From Chryseobacterium sp. ERMR1:04 (GTDB lineage Bacteria; Bacteroidota; Bacteroidia; Flavobacteriales; Weeksellaceae): 64,000 nucleotides of DNA. The translations under genes and the position numbers were made by a program. This document shows positions 17,443 to 25,713 of the stretch, piece by piece. Under the pieces are notes generated by a model. It saw nothing but the letters and a program-made list of their open reading frames with translations, was not told where the DNA came from and did no database searches. The DNA lies in NCBI RefSeq assembly GCF_001297705.1, contig NZ_LIRF01000006.1:67001-131000 (forward strand). Reading direction: 5' to 3'. Position 1 is the stretch's first letter. Each line of letters begins with the position of its first letter.

Positions 17443-17675
17443 CAAAAAAGAACTAAATGTAAATAATTTTAACTTAATAGTTTATTTGAAAGAAAAAATT
17501 AAACTTATTTAAGCTATAACGATGATTTTGATTAATATTTTTCACTTCAAGTTTTTGGCTCTTATCTGTATACGAAATAAAAACAACATATTTATTAATC
17601 TATGTTAATTTATTCTACAAATTTTTGCCTTTACTTTGTGGCTCGAAATAATTTTTTTTCATCATTTGTGTTTTT
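17443..17675. other. AT-rich intergenic stretch without recognised gene
   Basis: Part of a 321 bp gap between asnB and the PNGase F-like gene. Apart from the asnB promoter and the hairpin at 17676-17704 I see only AT-rich sequence and no coding frame. Because the hairpin has its T-run on the plus strand, a short plus-strand RNA is possible. Confidence 0.4.
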
Positions 17676-17704
17676 ACCTTCTTACAATCCCATTGTAAGA
17701 AGGT
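17676..17704 (+). terminator. Strong hairpin behind the PNGase F-like gene
   Basis: Perfect 13 bp arms ACCTTCTTACAAT (17676-17688) and ATTGTAAGAAGGT (17692-17704) with a CCC loop. The following TTTGTTTTTATT is on the plus strand, although the adjacent gene that needs termination is on the minus strand. Confidence 0.6.
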
Positions 17705-17711
17705 TTTGTTT

Positions 17712-19379
17712 TTATTGGGATCCTAGTAAAACTCCTGAAACATTCCATGAGCTGAAACTGGTTCCTTCGGTAGGCCCCTGAGGGATCTTAACTTGGATAG
17801 TATGCTTTCCCGCTTTTAGATCTCCAAGCGAGATAATGTTAGGGTTGGTAATGGTTCCCGGGCACCAGTTTGATCTGCTGAGGTCTGATGATGAAAGCCC
17901 GTCCGGAAAATTCCCTGAAGCAGGATTGTATAAGCGGTAAGAACCGCAGTCTGTTCTCCAGGGTGTAAATGAAAATGCCAGTTTATGGTCTAGGAAGATA
18001 GAATTAGGTTTGGGGATGAATTCGTCTCCGTTTTCCCAACCGCCGTGTCCTGTTGTGGTATATCTCAACTGAGCATTTTTCAAATCCTTTTGTAAGGTGA
18101 ATTCTACAACAAGTCCTTTGTCATTATTAAACATTGTGGAATAATCCTGTCCGGCCATTTCCATAATGTTCAAGGTGTTGAATAAAGGAATTACGGTATT
18201 ATTTTTATTCACAGCTTGATCACTTTTATGAATGGTTATTTCCAAACTCACTTTGTGACCGCCTTTGTCATAGTTGCCAATGAATGTACCAATCCAGAGC
18301 TCTTTTTCAGATAAAGAAGGTTTTAGTTCAGTAATATCCTGACGGTAAGGCGTGAGTGTTTGCCACGTTTTTCCTTTTAATTCAATATGATTAAATTTTT
18401 GAGTTCCGAAAGCAGTGAAAAATCTCATCATTTCAATGGCAGGATTGTAATTTTCGGTTGAAGTTATTCCGTAGTATTGTTTTCCGTTGCCGTTGTCATA
18501 GAGAGGGAGTGTTTTTACTCCTTTTTCTAATCCGTCAAAGAAAGATTGTGATTTATCCTGAGGAATGAAAAATACAGTGCCTGTTCTGTCGTAGGCATCG
18601 CCGTTAGATTGTTGTTTTAATTCAGCAAAAATAAGTTCACCTTCTGATATTTTTGGAAATTTAATTTTTTTTAGGATAATCGTTCCGTTAGCGAATCTTT
18701 TTATTTGTTCATCTGATTTTGATTCATCCGAAAAATTAATGGTTTCATTGTCAAAAACTTTTAAGGTGGTAAATCTGCTTTTCCAAAGTAGATCTTTATA
18801 TCCTAATAGATCGGTTGAGTTTATTGAACCTTTTAATAAGGCTTCAATGTCAGTTTTCTTCACTTTTTTTATTGAGCTGGCTGTGGTCAGTGAATTTTTA
18901 TTGCGTTCAACCTCTAAGACCAAACCTAGATTTTGACCTAAAGTGGATGGTCCGCCTTTTATTTTTAAATCATTCGTGTACCAAACCTCAATGGTATTTG
19001 AATTGATTTTTGTTACTGCTTTTTTACAATTGTAGCCCAGGATTTTTTTTGTTTCATTCGTGAGTTCAAAAGTCTGTTTTCCTATAGATTCTACATCTGA
19101 AGTTGAAATGATTTCGTTGGGTTTTAAAAAGCCATAAGAAATAATTGTATTGGATGGTTTTTCAACTTTCGTAATTTCAAATGGATATTCACTTTTCTGT
19201 TCTCTGATTTTATTATTTAGAATAAAACTTTCTTTTTCATTAGCCCAAACTAGAGTAGGGGTTTGATCTGCTGCAACTTTTCCGTTGTATGAACTTATGT
19301 ATTGAATTTCGTAGGTTTGAGCAAACGTCAAACAAAATAAAAAGAAAGTGAACAAACTGAATAAAAATTTTTTGAACAT
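17712..19379 (-). CDS. Secreted GLPGLI-domain plus PNGase F-like protein
   Basis: A 555-residue protein with a signal peptide (cleaved near residue 20). Residues 21-165 resemble a GLPGLI domain (TKKILGYNCKKAVTKINSNT, then EVWYTNDLKIKGGPSTLGQN). Residues about 215-555 resemble peptide-N-glycosidase F: AYDRTGTVFF (Asp264, matching catalytic Asp60), WIGTFIGNYDKGGHKVSLEI, GHGGWENGDEFIPKP (Glu453, matching Glu206) and SNWCPGT. PNGase F releases N-glycans from Asn by amidase action. The Glu118 equivalent of the classical enzyme is not obvious. The extra N-terminal domain recalls the PNGase F-II type from Elizabethkingia, as I remember it. It is probably periplasmic or exported; no T9SS tail is present. 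Confidence 0.75.
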   Translation of the reverse strand: MFKKFLFSLFTFFLFCLTFAQTYEIQYISSYNGKVAADQTPTLVWANEKESFILNNKIREQKSEYPFEITKVEKPSNTIISYGFLKPNEIISTSDVESIGKQTFELTNETKKILGYNCKKAVTKINSNTIEVWYTNDLKIKGGPSTLGQNLGLVLEVERNKNSLTTASSIKKVKKTDIEALLKGSINSTDLLGYKDLLWKSRFTTLKVFDNETINFSDESKSDEQIKRFANGTIILKKIKFPKISEGELIFAELKQQSNGDAYDRTGTVFFIPQDKSQSFFDGLEKGVKTLPLYDNGNGKQYYGITSTENYNPAIEMMRFFTAFGTQKFNHIELKGKTWQTLTPYRQDITELKPSLSEKELWIGTFIGNYDKGGHKVSLEITIHKSDQAVNKNNTVIPLFNTLNIMEMAGQDYSTMFNNDKGLVVEFTLQKDLKNAQLRYTTTGHGGWENGDEFIPKPNSIFLDHKLAFSFTPWRTDCGSYRLYNPASGNFPDGLSSSDLSRSNWCPGTITNPNIISLGDLKAGKHTIQVKIPQGPTEGTSFSSWNVSGVLLGSQ

Positions 19380-19401
19380 AATTGGTAAAGTTGGTTTCTC
19401 A

Positions 19402-19432
19402 CAAAGATAAAATTTAGTTAATATACTATCAA
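19402..19432 (-). promoter_or_regulatory. Promoter of the PNGase F-like gene
   Basis: On the minus strand TTG (19432-19430), a 20 bp spacer and TATCTTTG (19409-19402), 22 bases before the ATG. Confidence 0.7.
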
Positions 19433-19516
19433 CTTTGTGAGTTTTATAAGGTGTTATTTGATGAATAGGTATGAAATATTTATATGATTGTTACGTTCAA
19501 ACAAAAAATAATCACC

Positions 19517-20464
19517 ATGAAGCACATTTTTATGCTTTTTCTATTTTCATTCAGTCTTTTATCAGCACATAAGCCAAAAGTGAGAGTGGAGACTTTTGGA
19601 AATGTGAAAACCTATTTTTCATCAGGTTTTAATTTTGGAGAAAAAACAATTGAATCCGAAGAACTGAAAATGCAGATTATAGGTAAGCTTTCAAAAGTTA
19701 TTTCTGGAAAATTAGGATATTCTGATACAGTTTTAATAGAACGAAGAACTTATAATGCTCATAATCCGAATCAAAAGTTATTTATCTTAGAGAATAATAA
19801 CTCACAATATAAAATTCCAGTATTGGATGATGGAGTTGTTCTTAAGAGTAATAATAATGGATTATCTATAAGGATTGTTAGTGATAAAATTGAAATTACT
19901 GATGTTTTAAAGTTAGTGGAATATTCAATTTTAAATAGAGAAAAACTTAATAATAAGTTGATTTCCATAGATTATTATTTTAGTGAAAAAAGTAAATTGT
20001 CAGTTTTAGCAAATACCGAGGATTTAATACAGGAAATAATAAAAAAAGAATCAAAACTAATTGAGCAGATAATTAATGATGAAATTGTTTTGTTAGATAA
20101 TGGCTCGCTACGAAATGAAATTTCTTGGAATAATAACGAGTTTATATTTTCAACAAACACAAAAAAATTGAAGGATGATAATGTTTACAAAAACCATTAT
20201 GTAAACTATAGAGTTTCAGATTTTAGATACTATATTGATTCTTTTGACTCTAGTTATTTTATAATTTTTAATAATACAAATACATTTACTTACTTCGATG
20301 GTGTAAATGAAAATACTTCCCCAAAAATTAATATTGAAAAGAAAAATGGCTATGCATTTAAATTAATAAGGGAAAAGCTGGGTGATAAAATTATTTTATA
20401 TGATACACCTGATTATTTCTACGTTTATAACATCAAAAAAAAACTACTCCAAAAAATAGAGTAG
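19517..20464 (+). CDS. Secreted orphan protein, very AT-rich
   Basis: About 315 residues with a signal peptide (MKHIFMLFLFSFSLLSAHKP). The frame opens at 19484, but the ATG at 19517 gives a normal leader. The rest is rich in Asn, Lys, Ile and Tyr, with no domain I recognise. The codons are more AT-rich than those of the neighbours, which may signal recent acquisition or relaxed selection. Its last bases form one arm of the hairpin that terminates the convergent rsmB gene. Role unknown. Confidence 0.6.
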   Translation: MKHIFMLFLFSFSLLSAHKPKVRVETFGNVKTYFSSGFNFGEKTIESEELKMQIIGKLSKVISGKLGYSDTVLIERRTYNAHNPNQKLFILENNNSQYKIPVLDDGVVLKSNNNGLSIRIVSDKIEITDVLKLVEYSILNREKLNNKLISIDYYFSEKSKLSVLANTEDLIQEIIKKESKLIEQIINDEIVLLDNGSLRNEISWNNNEFIFSTNTKKLKDDNVYKNHYVNYRVSDFRYYIDSFDSSYFIIFNNTNTFTYFDGVNENTSPKINIEKKNGYAFKLIREKLGDKIILYDTPDYFYVYNIKKKLLQKIE

Positions 20465-20465
20465 T
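20443..20465 (-). terminator. rsmB terminator overlapping the end of the convergent gene
   Basis: Arms ACTACTC (20443-20449) and GAGTAGT (20459-20465). On the minus strand it is followed by nine T. The stop codon of the plus-strand gene lies inside the right arm. Confidence 0.7.
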
Positions 20466-20495
20466 TCATGTATTGTGATAGTGTTTAACTATGTT

Positions 20496-21701
20496 TTAAG
20501 CAAGTCTTTCGATCAAAGCCATGTAGAATCCGTCATACCCTTCGCTAGGCATTACTTTTTCGTCTTTCACCATTTTGAAATCTGGGTTGTTTTTCAAGAA
20601 TTCTTCCACCTGCAAGTTATTTTCAGAAGGTAGGATAGAACAGGTAGCATATACCATTTTTCCTCCTTTTTTAAGGATTTTAGAATAATCCTGAAGAATT
20701 TGCTGTTGTTCTTTTTTTATTCTGTCGATAAAATCTTGGTCGATTTTCCATTTACTGTCCGGGTTTCTTTTCAAAACTCCTAGACCTGAACATGGCGCAT
20801 CAATCAACAACCTGTCAGCTTTCTCATGAAGACGTTTGATTACTTTATTATCAGAAATCATACGGGTTTCAATGTTGTGAGCTCCGGCTCTTTTTGCACG
20901 ACGCTTTAGCTCAGCCAATTTCCATTCATAGATATCTAGAGCAATAATTTGTCCTTTGTTACCCATTAAAGCAGCTAAGTGAAGTGTTTTTCCACCTGCA
21001 CCTGCACACGCGTCAACCACTCTTTGGCCTTCTTTTACATCAAGGAAGTATCCTATTTTTTGTGAAGTAGCATCCTGAACTTCAAATAATCCGTCTTTAA
21101 AAGCAGTCGTAAGGAAAACGTTCTTTTTTTCTTCTAACTGTACTGCGTCAGGATAATTTTTTATCGTGTAAGAAACAATATTGTCAGATTCTAAGTCAGA
21201 AATAAGTTCTCTAGGTGTAGTTTTTAAAGCATTAGCTCTTAAAACGGTAGGAGCACGCTCATTCAAAGCTTTCATTTCTTTTTCCCAACCCGGACCTAAT
21301 TCTCTTTCCAATGTCTCAACCAACCATTCAGGAACAGAATGTTCTATTGCTTTGGTAGGAACAGTTCCTTTTTTAAGCTTAGTAGTGATATCTGCAATTT
21401 TTATTCCTTCAAATTCTTCAAATCTTTTATAATTTGTTTTGCTCCAAAGTAAATAGGCGATAATCAATTTGTAAATATTATTAGGTTTTACGCCTTCTCC
21501 CATATAATATTCCAAACGTTTTTTCCAACGGATGATATTATAGAAAATCTCAGAAACAACGGCTCTGTCCTGGCTTCCCCATTTTCTGTTAGCTTTTAAA
21601 AGTCTTTCGATTACTTTATCGGCGTATTTATTTTTCTCGAAAAATGTTTCTTGTAAAGCATCGTGAATTCCGATCGCTAAGTTTCTGTGAATAAGTTCCA
21701 T
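20496..21701 (-). CDS. rsmB: RsmB-type rRNA cytosine-C5 methyltransferase
   Basis: A 401-residue RsmB/NOP2-family enzyme from MELIHRNLA at 21701; a longer frame to 21827 is rejected because a -7-like box (TATTTTTG, 21735-21728 on the minus strand) lies in it. A helical NusB-like or PUA-like N-terminus precedes the SAM-binding loop VVDACAGAGGKTLHLAALM. The two catalytic cysteines are in LIDAPCSGLGVLKR and MVYATCSILPSEN. It methylates a cytosine in 16S rRNA (C967 in E. coli), although paralogues with other sites exist. Confidence 0.9.
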   Translation of the reverse strand: MELIHRNLAIGIHDALQETFFEKNKYADKVIERLLKANRKWGSQDRAVVSEIFYNIIRWKKRLEYYMGEGVKPNNIYKLIIAYLLWSKTNYKRFEEFEGIKIADITTKLKKGTVPTKAIEHSVPEWLVETLERELGPGWEKEMKALNERAPTVLRANALKTTPRELISDLESDNIVSYTIKNYPDAVQLEEKKNVFLTTAFKDGLFEVQDATSQKIGYFLDVKEGQRVVDACAGAGGKTLHLAALMGNKGQIIALDIYEWKLAELKRRAKRAGAHNIETRMISDNKVIKRLHEKADRLLIDAPCSGLGVLKRNPDSKWKIDQDFIDRIKKEQQQILQDYSKILKKGGKMVYATCSILPSENNLQVEEFLKNNPDFKMVKDEKVMPSEGYDGFYMALIERLA

Positions 21702-21865
21702 AAATTGCTTCTCCTGTTTTGAATCTGCAAAAATACGAATTATAGTTGAGAGATACGAGTTTCCTGTTTTGAGTTTCATTATTTGCCTTAAATAGGCGGT
21801 TGGAGACCCTTCATTCTGATTTTTCAACTTATTTTAAAATCATACCTTTGCAAAAAATAAAAAAT

Positions 21866-22210
21866 ATGAGTGATACTGTGCTTTGTCCGAAATGCGGTTC
21901 CGAATTTACCTACCCAAGCGATAACATGACGGTTTGTTCCCAATGTTTCTACGAATGGAATCCTGAGGAAGCAGCTTCTGAAGCAGCTAATGACGGCAAA
22001 ATTCTTGATGCTAACGGAAATGAATTACAGGATGGAGATTCTGTGGTCGTAGTAAAAGATCTTCCTGTAAAAGGAGCTCCAAAACCGGTAAAAGCAGGAA
22101 CTAAAGTAAAAAATATTCGTTTAAGACCAGACAGTGATCATAATATTGATTGTAAAATTGATGGCTTTGGCTCAATGGCTCTAAAATCTGAATTTGTAAA
22201 GAAAGCGTAA
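21866..22210 (+). CDS. phnA: PhnA/YjdM zinc-ribbon protein
   Basis: About 114 residues from the ATG at 21866 (a longer frame starting at 21800 has no support; a -7-like TACCTTTG lies at 21843-21850, 15 bp before the ATG). A zinc ribbon uses [10 protein letters not shown] and [10 protein letters not shown]; the C-terminal domain begins [20 protein letters not shown]. Despite its historical name for phosphonate use, the role of this family is not settled. It is a single-gene unit with a terminator immediately behind. Confidence 0.9.
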   Translation: MSDTVLCPKCGSEFTYPSDNMTVCSQCFYEWNPEEAASEAANDGKILDANGNELQDGDSVVVVKDLPVKGAPKPVKAGTKVKNIRLRPDSDHNIDCKIDGFGSMALKSEFVKKA

Positions 22211-22234
22211 TAAATAATTTTATCTCAGTATATC

Positions 22235-22262
22235 AATGCGTCCTTTGGGGCGCATTTTTTAT
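22235..22262 (+). terminator. Terminator of phnA
   Basis: AATGCGTCC (22235-22243) pairs with GGGCGCATT (22248-22256, one G-T pair) and is followed by six T. Confidence 0.75.
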
Positions 22263-22485
22263 GGGTAAGGCACAAAAAAAAGGAAAGAATTGGGCAGTGT
22301 TATCTTTCGAAGACTTAATTGCAGCGTTCTGCTAATGTCCGTCTACAGGAAGAAAGAGAATTAACCAAAAATTTCCTTATGCTGTGGTAGTACAAATCTA
22401 AGAAAAAGATGGATAGCGTGCTGTTTTTTTTATCCACAAATTAATAATAACTGTTAGTAAATGTGTGGATTATGTTTTTTTTTTA

Positions 22486-22597
22486 GAAGCTATTTCCAGC
22501 TATCCACTCATACTCCTCGTGCCAGCGCACACCAACTCCCAAACCCTCCGACGCTCCACCCCTTACTGCGGGGTAACCGTTTTTATCTGGGCTAGGG
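22486..22597. repeat. Dispersed intergenic repeat, copy B (GC-rich)
   Basis: Begins GAAGCTATTTCCAGCTATCC and ends ATCTGGGCTAGGG, the inverse of the ends of the 12969-13094 element. The middle is unusually GC-rich for this window (GCCAGCGCACACC, CCGACGCTCCACCCC). A small open frame runs across it but looks fortuitous. The 505 bp gap at 22211-22715 otherwise holds the phnA terminator and one REP-like repeat. Confidence 0.5.
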
Positions 22598-22626
22598 TAG
22601 TAGTTATTTTTACAAGATTCGTCATC

Positions 22627-22653
22627 GCGAGGAGCGAAGCGACGAAGCAATCT
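22627..22653. repeat. Dispersed 27 bp repeat, copy 1
   Basis: Starts GCGAGGAGCGAAGCGACG and ends CAATCT; identical over 27 bp to 43408-43434. It is the only notably GC-rich patch nearby together with the preceding element. Confidence 0.85.
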
Positions 22654-22715
22654 CTTAATAATCTTAACCTCTTAACAAAAGTCTTAATGGTTAAATTTTA
22701 AAACAACCGGTGTAT

Positions 22716-23651
22716 TTAATCAAAAGAAATTTTAATCGGATTTTCCAGCTTTCCATCAGTATAAACAATAAGTTCTTTATCTTCCATTTTTAACTTATTC
22801 CAATAATGATTTCCTGCAAATCTGCTTTCTAAAACTTCAGTATCAAAACCATTTTCAGAAATTGTAATTTCATTCGGATAATAAGAAAATTTAGAGAGTT
22901 GAAACGTTGAAACTTCACTTTCGTTAAAGATATTCACTTCTCCAAAAAGCTTAGCCACATAAGAGTTATAAGGATTTTTATAGGTCTCTTCAGGGCTTTC
23001 ATTCTGAATTAATCTTCCCTCCTGAAGAATCACAATCTGATCAAGCCAAGGCATAATATCCTGCAACTCGTGGGTAGAGATGATTAAAGAAATATGGTGT
23101 TCTTTCACATACCTGAACAATTTTTCACGAAGTTCAATTTTTCTTGGGAAATCCAGATTACTGAACGGTTCGTCTAAAATCAATAACTTAGGAAGTACAG
23201 AAAGAGCTCTCGCGATGGCAACTCTCTGCTGCTGGCCACCACTTAGGTATTTAGGTAAAATACCAGCGAATTCTTCCAATCCAACAACTTCCAGAAGTTC
23301 AGTTACGGTTTCTTTTTTCTTTTTTAAATCAATATTAGAAATAAATTTTCCCACATTCTCGGCTACGGTAGAATACGGCATCAGATCAAAATTCTGTGCG
23401 ACAAATTTCATTTCGGCTTCTCCGGGAACAAGGTTTCCTTTGGGGCCATAAAGTGGGATTCCATTAAAAATAATATCACCGCTTTCCCAATCTAATAATC
23501 CGTAAATTAAATTGAGTAATGTAGATTTTCCGCACCCGCTTTCCCCTGCCAGCGCAATAATTTTCCCCTCTTCAAACTTGATGTTGAGGTTCTTAAACAG
23601 AGGATTATCTTTGGTATGTGAGAAGTGTAAGTTGTTTATTTCTAAAAGCAT
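22716..23651 (-). CDS. Orphan ABC transporter ATP-binding protein
   Basis: A 311-residue ATPase. Walker A GESGCGKSTLLN (residues about 37-48), signature LSGGQQQRVAIARAL (about 137-151) and Walker B LLILDEPFSNLD (about 156-167) are intact, followed by the H-loop region IISTHE. A C-terminal extension of about 80 residues resembles a TOBE-like regulatory domain, as in importers of the PotA/CysA group. No permease or binding-protein gene adjoins it, so partner and substrate are unknown. A TACATTTG box (23663-23656, minus strand) ends 4 bp before the ATG. Confidence 0.85.
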   Translation of the reverse strand: MLLEINNLHFSHTKDNPLFKNLNIKFEEGKIIALAGESGCGKSTLLNLIYGLLDWESGDIIFNGIPLYGPKGNLVPGEAEMKFVAQNFDLMPYSTVAENVGKFISNIDLKKKKETVTELLEVVGLEEFAGILPKYLSGGQQQRVAIARALSVLPKLLILDEPFSNLDFPRKIELREKLFRYVKEHHISLIISTHELQDIMPWLDQIVILQEGRLIQNESPEETYKNPYNSYVAKLFGEVNIFNESEVSTFQLSKFSYYPNEITISENGFDTEVLESRFAGNHYWNKLKMEDKELIVYTDGKLENPIKISFD

Positions 23652-23726
23652 GGTACAAATGTACTATTTTTAGGAAAAAATATTTTTTTTTATTATATTT
23701 ACAGTTACAATAAAAATATATCAAAA

Positions 23727-24386
23727 ATGAGAAAAAAACTGTTTTCATTCGCTATTCCTGCTCTTTTTACTGCAGTTGTAGTGGTTTCTTGTAATAAAGA
23801 CAAACCGCTGACAAGTGAAAGTAATGAAGTTGCTACAACGAAAGACGGTAGCCAATATACGCTGGATACATTGAACAGTAAAGTAGAGTGGAAAGGATAT
23901 AAAGTTTTTAAATCTGAAAACACAAGCCATTTCGGAACCATTAAATTTGAAAGTGGTGACGTTACCGTAAAAGACGGAAAACTTGAAAGCGGAAAATTCG
24001 TTGCTGATATGAATTCTTTAACATCGGTAGATTTAAAAGATGATGCTGATCAGTTAGGAAAATTAAATGGCCATTTGAAAAGCGGAGATTTTTTCGAGGT
24101 AGAAAAATTCCCGACGGCTTCTTATGAGATTACGAAGGTGACACCCGTTGCAGAAGGTGATTACAACACGCTTTTAGATGGTAATTTAACCATCAAAGGA
24201 ATTACAAAATTAGCAAGCTTCAAAGCCAATGTTTCGGTGAAAAATGGAGAAGTAAGCGTTGCAACCGAGCCTAAAGATATTAAAAGAGAAGAGTTTGGAG
24301 TGAAGTTCCAGGCTCCTGCTGAAAACGGAGTCATTAAGGATGAGGTAACCCTTCAGATCAACGTTAAAGCTTTAGAAAAAAAATAA
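23727..24386 (+). CDS. YceI-family lipoprotein
   Basis: A 219-residue lipoprotein with lipobox VVVVSCNKDK (Cys near residue 22). Residues about 45-218 form the YceI lipocalin-like barrel, with typical segments SKVEWKGYKVFKSENTSHFG, LNGHLKSGDFFEVEKFPTAS and GNLTIKGITKLASFK. YceI proteins bind isoprenoid chains such as polyprenyl quinones. The location is probably the periplasmic face of a membrane. It is followed by a strong terminator and is a single gene. Confidence 0.9.
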   Translation: MRKKLFSFAIPALFTAVVVVSCNKDKPLTSESNEVATTKDGSQYTLDTLNSKVEWKGYKVFKSENTSHFGTIKFESGDVTVKDGKLESGKFVADMNSLTSVDLKDDADQLGKLNGHLKSGDFFEVEKFPTASYEITKVTPVAEGDYNTLLDGNLTIKGITKLASFKANVSVKNGEVSVATEPKDIKREEFGVKFQAPAENGVIKDEVTLQINVKALEKK

Positions 24387-24418
24387 TTTTTTTATTTAAG
24401 TGAAATAAGTGATTGAAG

Positions 24419-24447
24419 TCTGCCTCCGAAAAGAGGCAGATTTTTTT
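24419..24447 (+). terminator. Terminator of the yceI-like gene
   Basis: Perfect arms TCTGCCTC (24419-24426) and GAGGCAGA (24433-24440) followed by seven T. Confidence 0.9.
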
Positions 24448-24478
24448 ATTTGAAATAAATTATTAAACTTAAAAACCG

Positions 24479-24486
24479 TATTTTTG
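24479..24486 (+). promoter_or_regulatory. -7 box of pheS
   Basis: TATTTTTG matches TAnnTTTG and stands 26 bp before the ATG at 24513. The nearest TTG upstream (24450-24452) is 26 bp away, longer than the usual spacing, so only the -7 box is supported. Confidence 0.45.
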
Positions 24487-24512
24487 CAAAACATTTTTGA
24501 AAGTGTAGAATA

Positions 24513-25523
24513 ATGATAGAAAAGATAGAAGAACTACTTGTTGAAGTAAACGGCTTTAATGCTACATCTAGAGAGGAGATAGAGAACTTCCGAATTAAGT
24601 ACAATGGTAAAAAAGGTGTTCTGAATGATTTTTTTGAAAAATTTAAAGAAGTCCCGAATGACCAGAAGAAAGAATTTGGACAGAAGATCAATACTCTAAA
24701 GCAAGCTGTTGCTGTAAAATTGGAAGATTTGAAAACATCGTCTGAATCTTCTATTATCTTAGAAAAAGAAGATCTTACAAGACCTGCTTTTCCATTGGAC
24801 TTGGGTTCAAGACACCCAATCAATGTAGTGAAGAACAGAATTATTGAGATTTTTAAATCTATCGGATTTGCAGTTGCAGACGGACCAGAGATTGAAGATG
24901 ACTGGCACAACTTTACGGCCTTAAATCTTCCTGAATACCATCCGGCAAGAGATATGCAGGATACATTCTTTATTGAGCAAAACCCTGATCTTTTGTTGAG
25001 AACGCATACTTCTTCTGTACAGATTCGTTATATGGAAGAAAACCAACCGCCGATCAGAATTTTATCTCCGGGAAGAGTATTCAGAAATGAAGCAATTTCT
25101 TCACGTTCACACTGTATTTTCCATCAGATTGAAGGATTGTATATTGATGAGAACGTAAGTTTTGCAGATATGAAGCAAACGATTCAATTCTTTACAACTG
25201 AGCTTTTCGGTAAGTCTAAAATCAGAATGAGACCTTCTTATTTTCCGTTCACTGAGCCAAGTGCTGAGATTGATGTATACTGGGGATTAAACTCAGAAAC
25301 TGACTACAGAATTACCAAAGGAACTGGTTGGTTAGAAATTATGGGTTGTGGAATGGTAGATCCTGCCGTTCTTAAAAATGTGAATATTGATTCTGAGAAA
25401 TATTCAGGATATGCTTTCGGAATGGGTATTGAAAGAATTACAATGCTTCTTTACCAAATGAGCGATATCAGAATGTTCTTCGAAAATGATATCCGAACGT
25501 TAGAACAGTTTAAAACTTTATAA
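24513..25523 (+). CDS. pheS: Phenylalanyl-tRNA synthetase alpha subunit
   Basis: A 336-residue class II synthetase subunit of normal length. The N-terminal coiled coil covers residues 1-90. The catalytic core has [20 protein letters not shown], motif 2 [20 protein letters not shown] and motif 3 [20 protein letters not shown]. It charges tRNA-Phe together with PheT, whose gene is not in this window, so pheS and pheT are separated as in many Bacteroidota. A strong terminator follows. Confidence 0.97.
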   Translation: MIEKIEELLVEVNGFNATSREEIENFRIKYNGKKGVLNDFFEKFKEVPNDQKKEFGQKINTLKQAVAVKLEDLKTSSESSIILEKEDLTRPAFPLDLGSRHPINVVKNRIIEIFKSIGFAVADGPEIEDDWHNFTALNLPEYHPARDMQDTFFIEQNPDLLLRTHTSSVQIRYMEENQPPIRILSPGRVFRNEAISSRSHCIFHQIEGLYIDENVSFADMKQTIQFFTTELFGKSKIRMRPSYFPFTEPSAEIDVYWGLNSETDYRITKGTGWLEIMGCGMVDPAVLKNVNIDSEKYSGYAFGMGIERITMLLYQMSDIRMFFENDIRTLEQFKTL

Positions 25524-25530
25524 TAAAAAT

Positions 25531-25566
25531 AAACCTCCGAAATGACTTTCGGAGGTTTTGTTTTTT
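25531..25566 (+). terminator. Terminator of pheS
   Basis: Perfect 12 bp arms AAACCTCCGAAA (25531-25542) and TTTCGGAGGTTT (25547-25558), then TGTTTTTT. Confidence 0.9.
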
Positions 25567-25656
25567 AATTACTGACCTTAGAAACAAAACGTAATTAAAA
25601 AACTAACTGTATATAAGTATAACAATTGGTAGATTGAAAGTATTACATATAAAACA

Positions 25657-25688
25657 AAAATGCCTGTAAAAAATATTACAGACATTTT
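25657..25688 (-). terminator. Terminator of the DUF3108 gene
   Basis: AAAATGCCTGTAA and TTACAGACATTTT pair with one mismatch; a T-rich run follows on the minus strand. Confidence 0.6.
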
Positions 25689-25713
25689 CAAAATTAAAAA
25701 ACTAACTATATTT

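Noticed and set aside
22465..22701. A 78-codon open frame across the GC-rich repeat region
   Set aside because: It runs through copy B of the dispersed repeat and the 27 bp repeat; the peptide contains the repeat-encoded Ala-Arg-Ser-Glu-Ala-Thr-Lys-Gln-Ser stretch and has no protein-like features.
24446..24910. A 154-codon reverse frame over the start of pheS
   Set aside because: It is entirely antisense to a well-conserved essential gene; Ser/Phe-rich composition is typical of a shadow frame.
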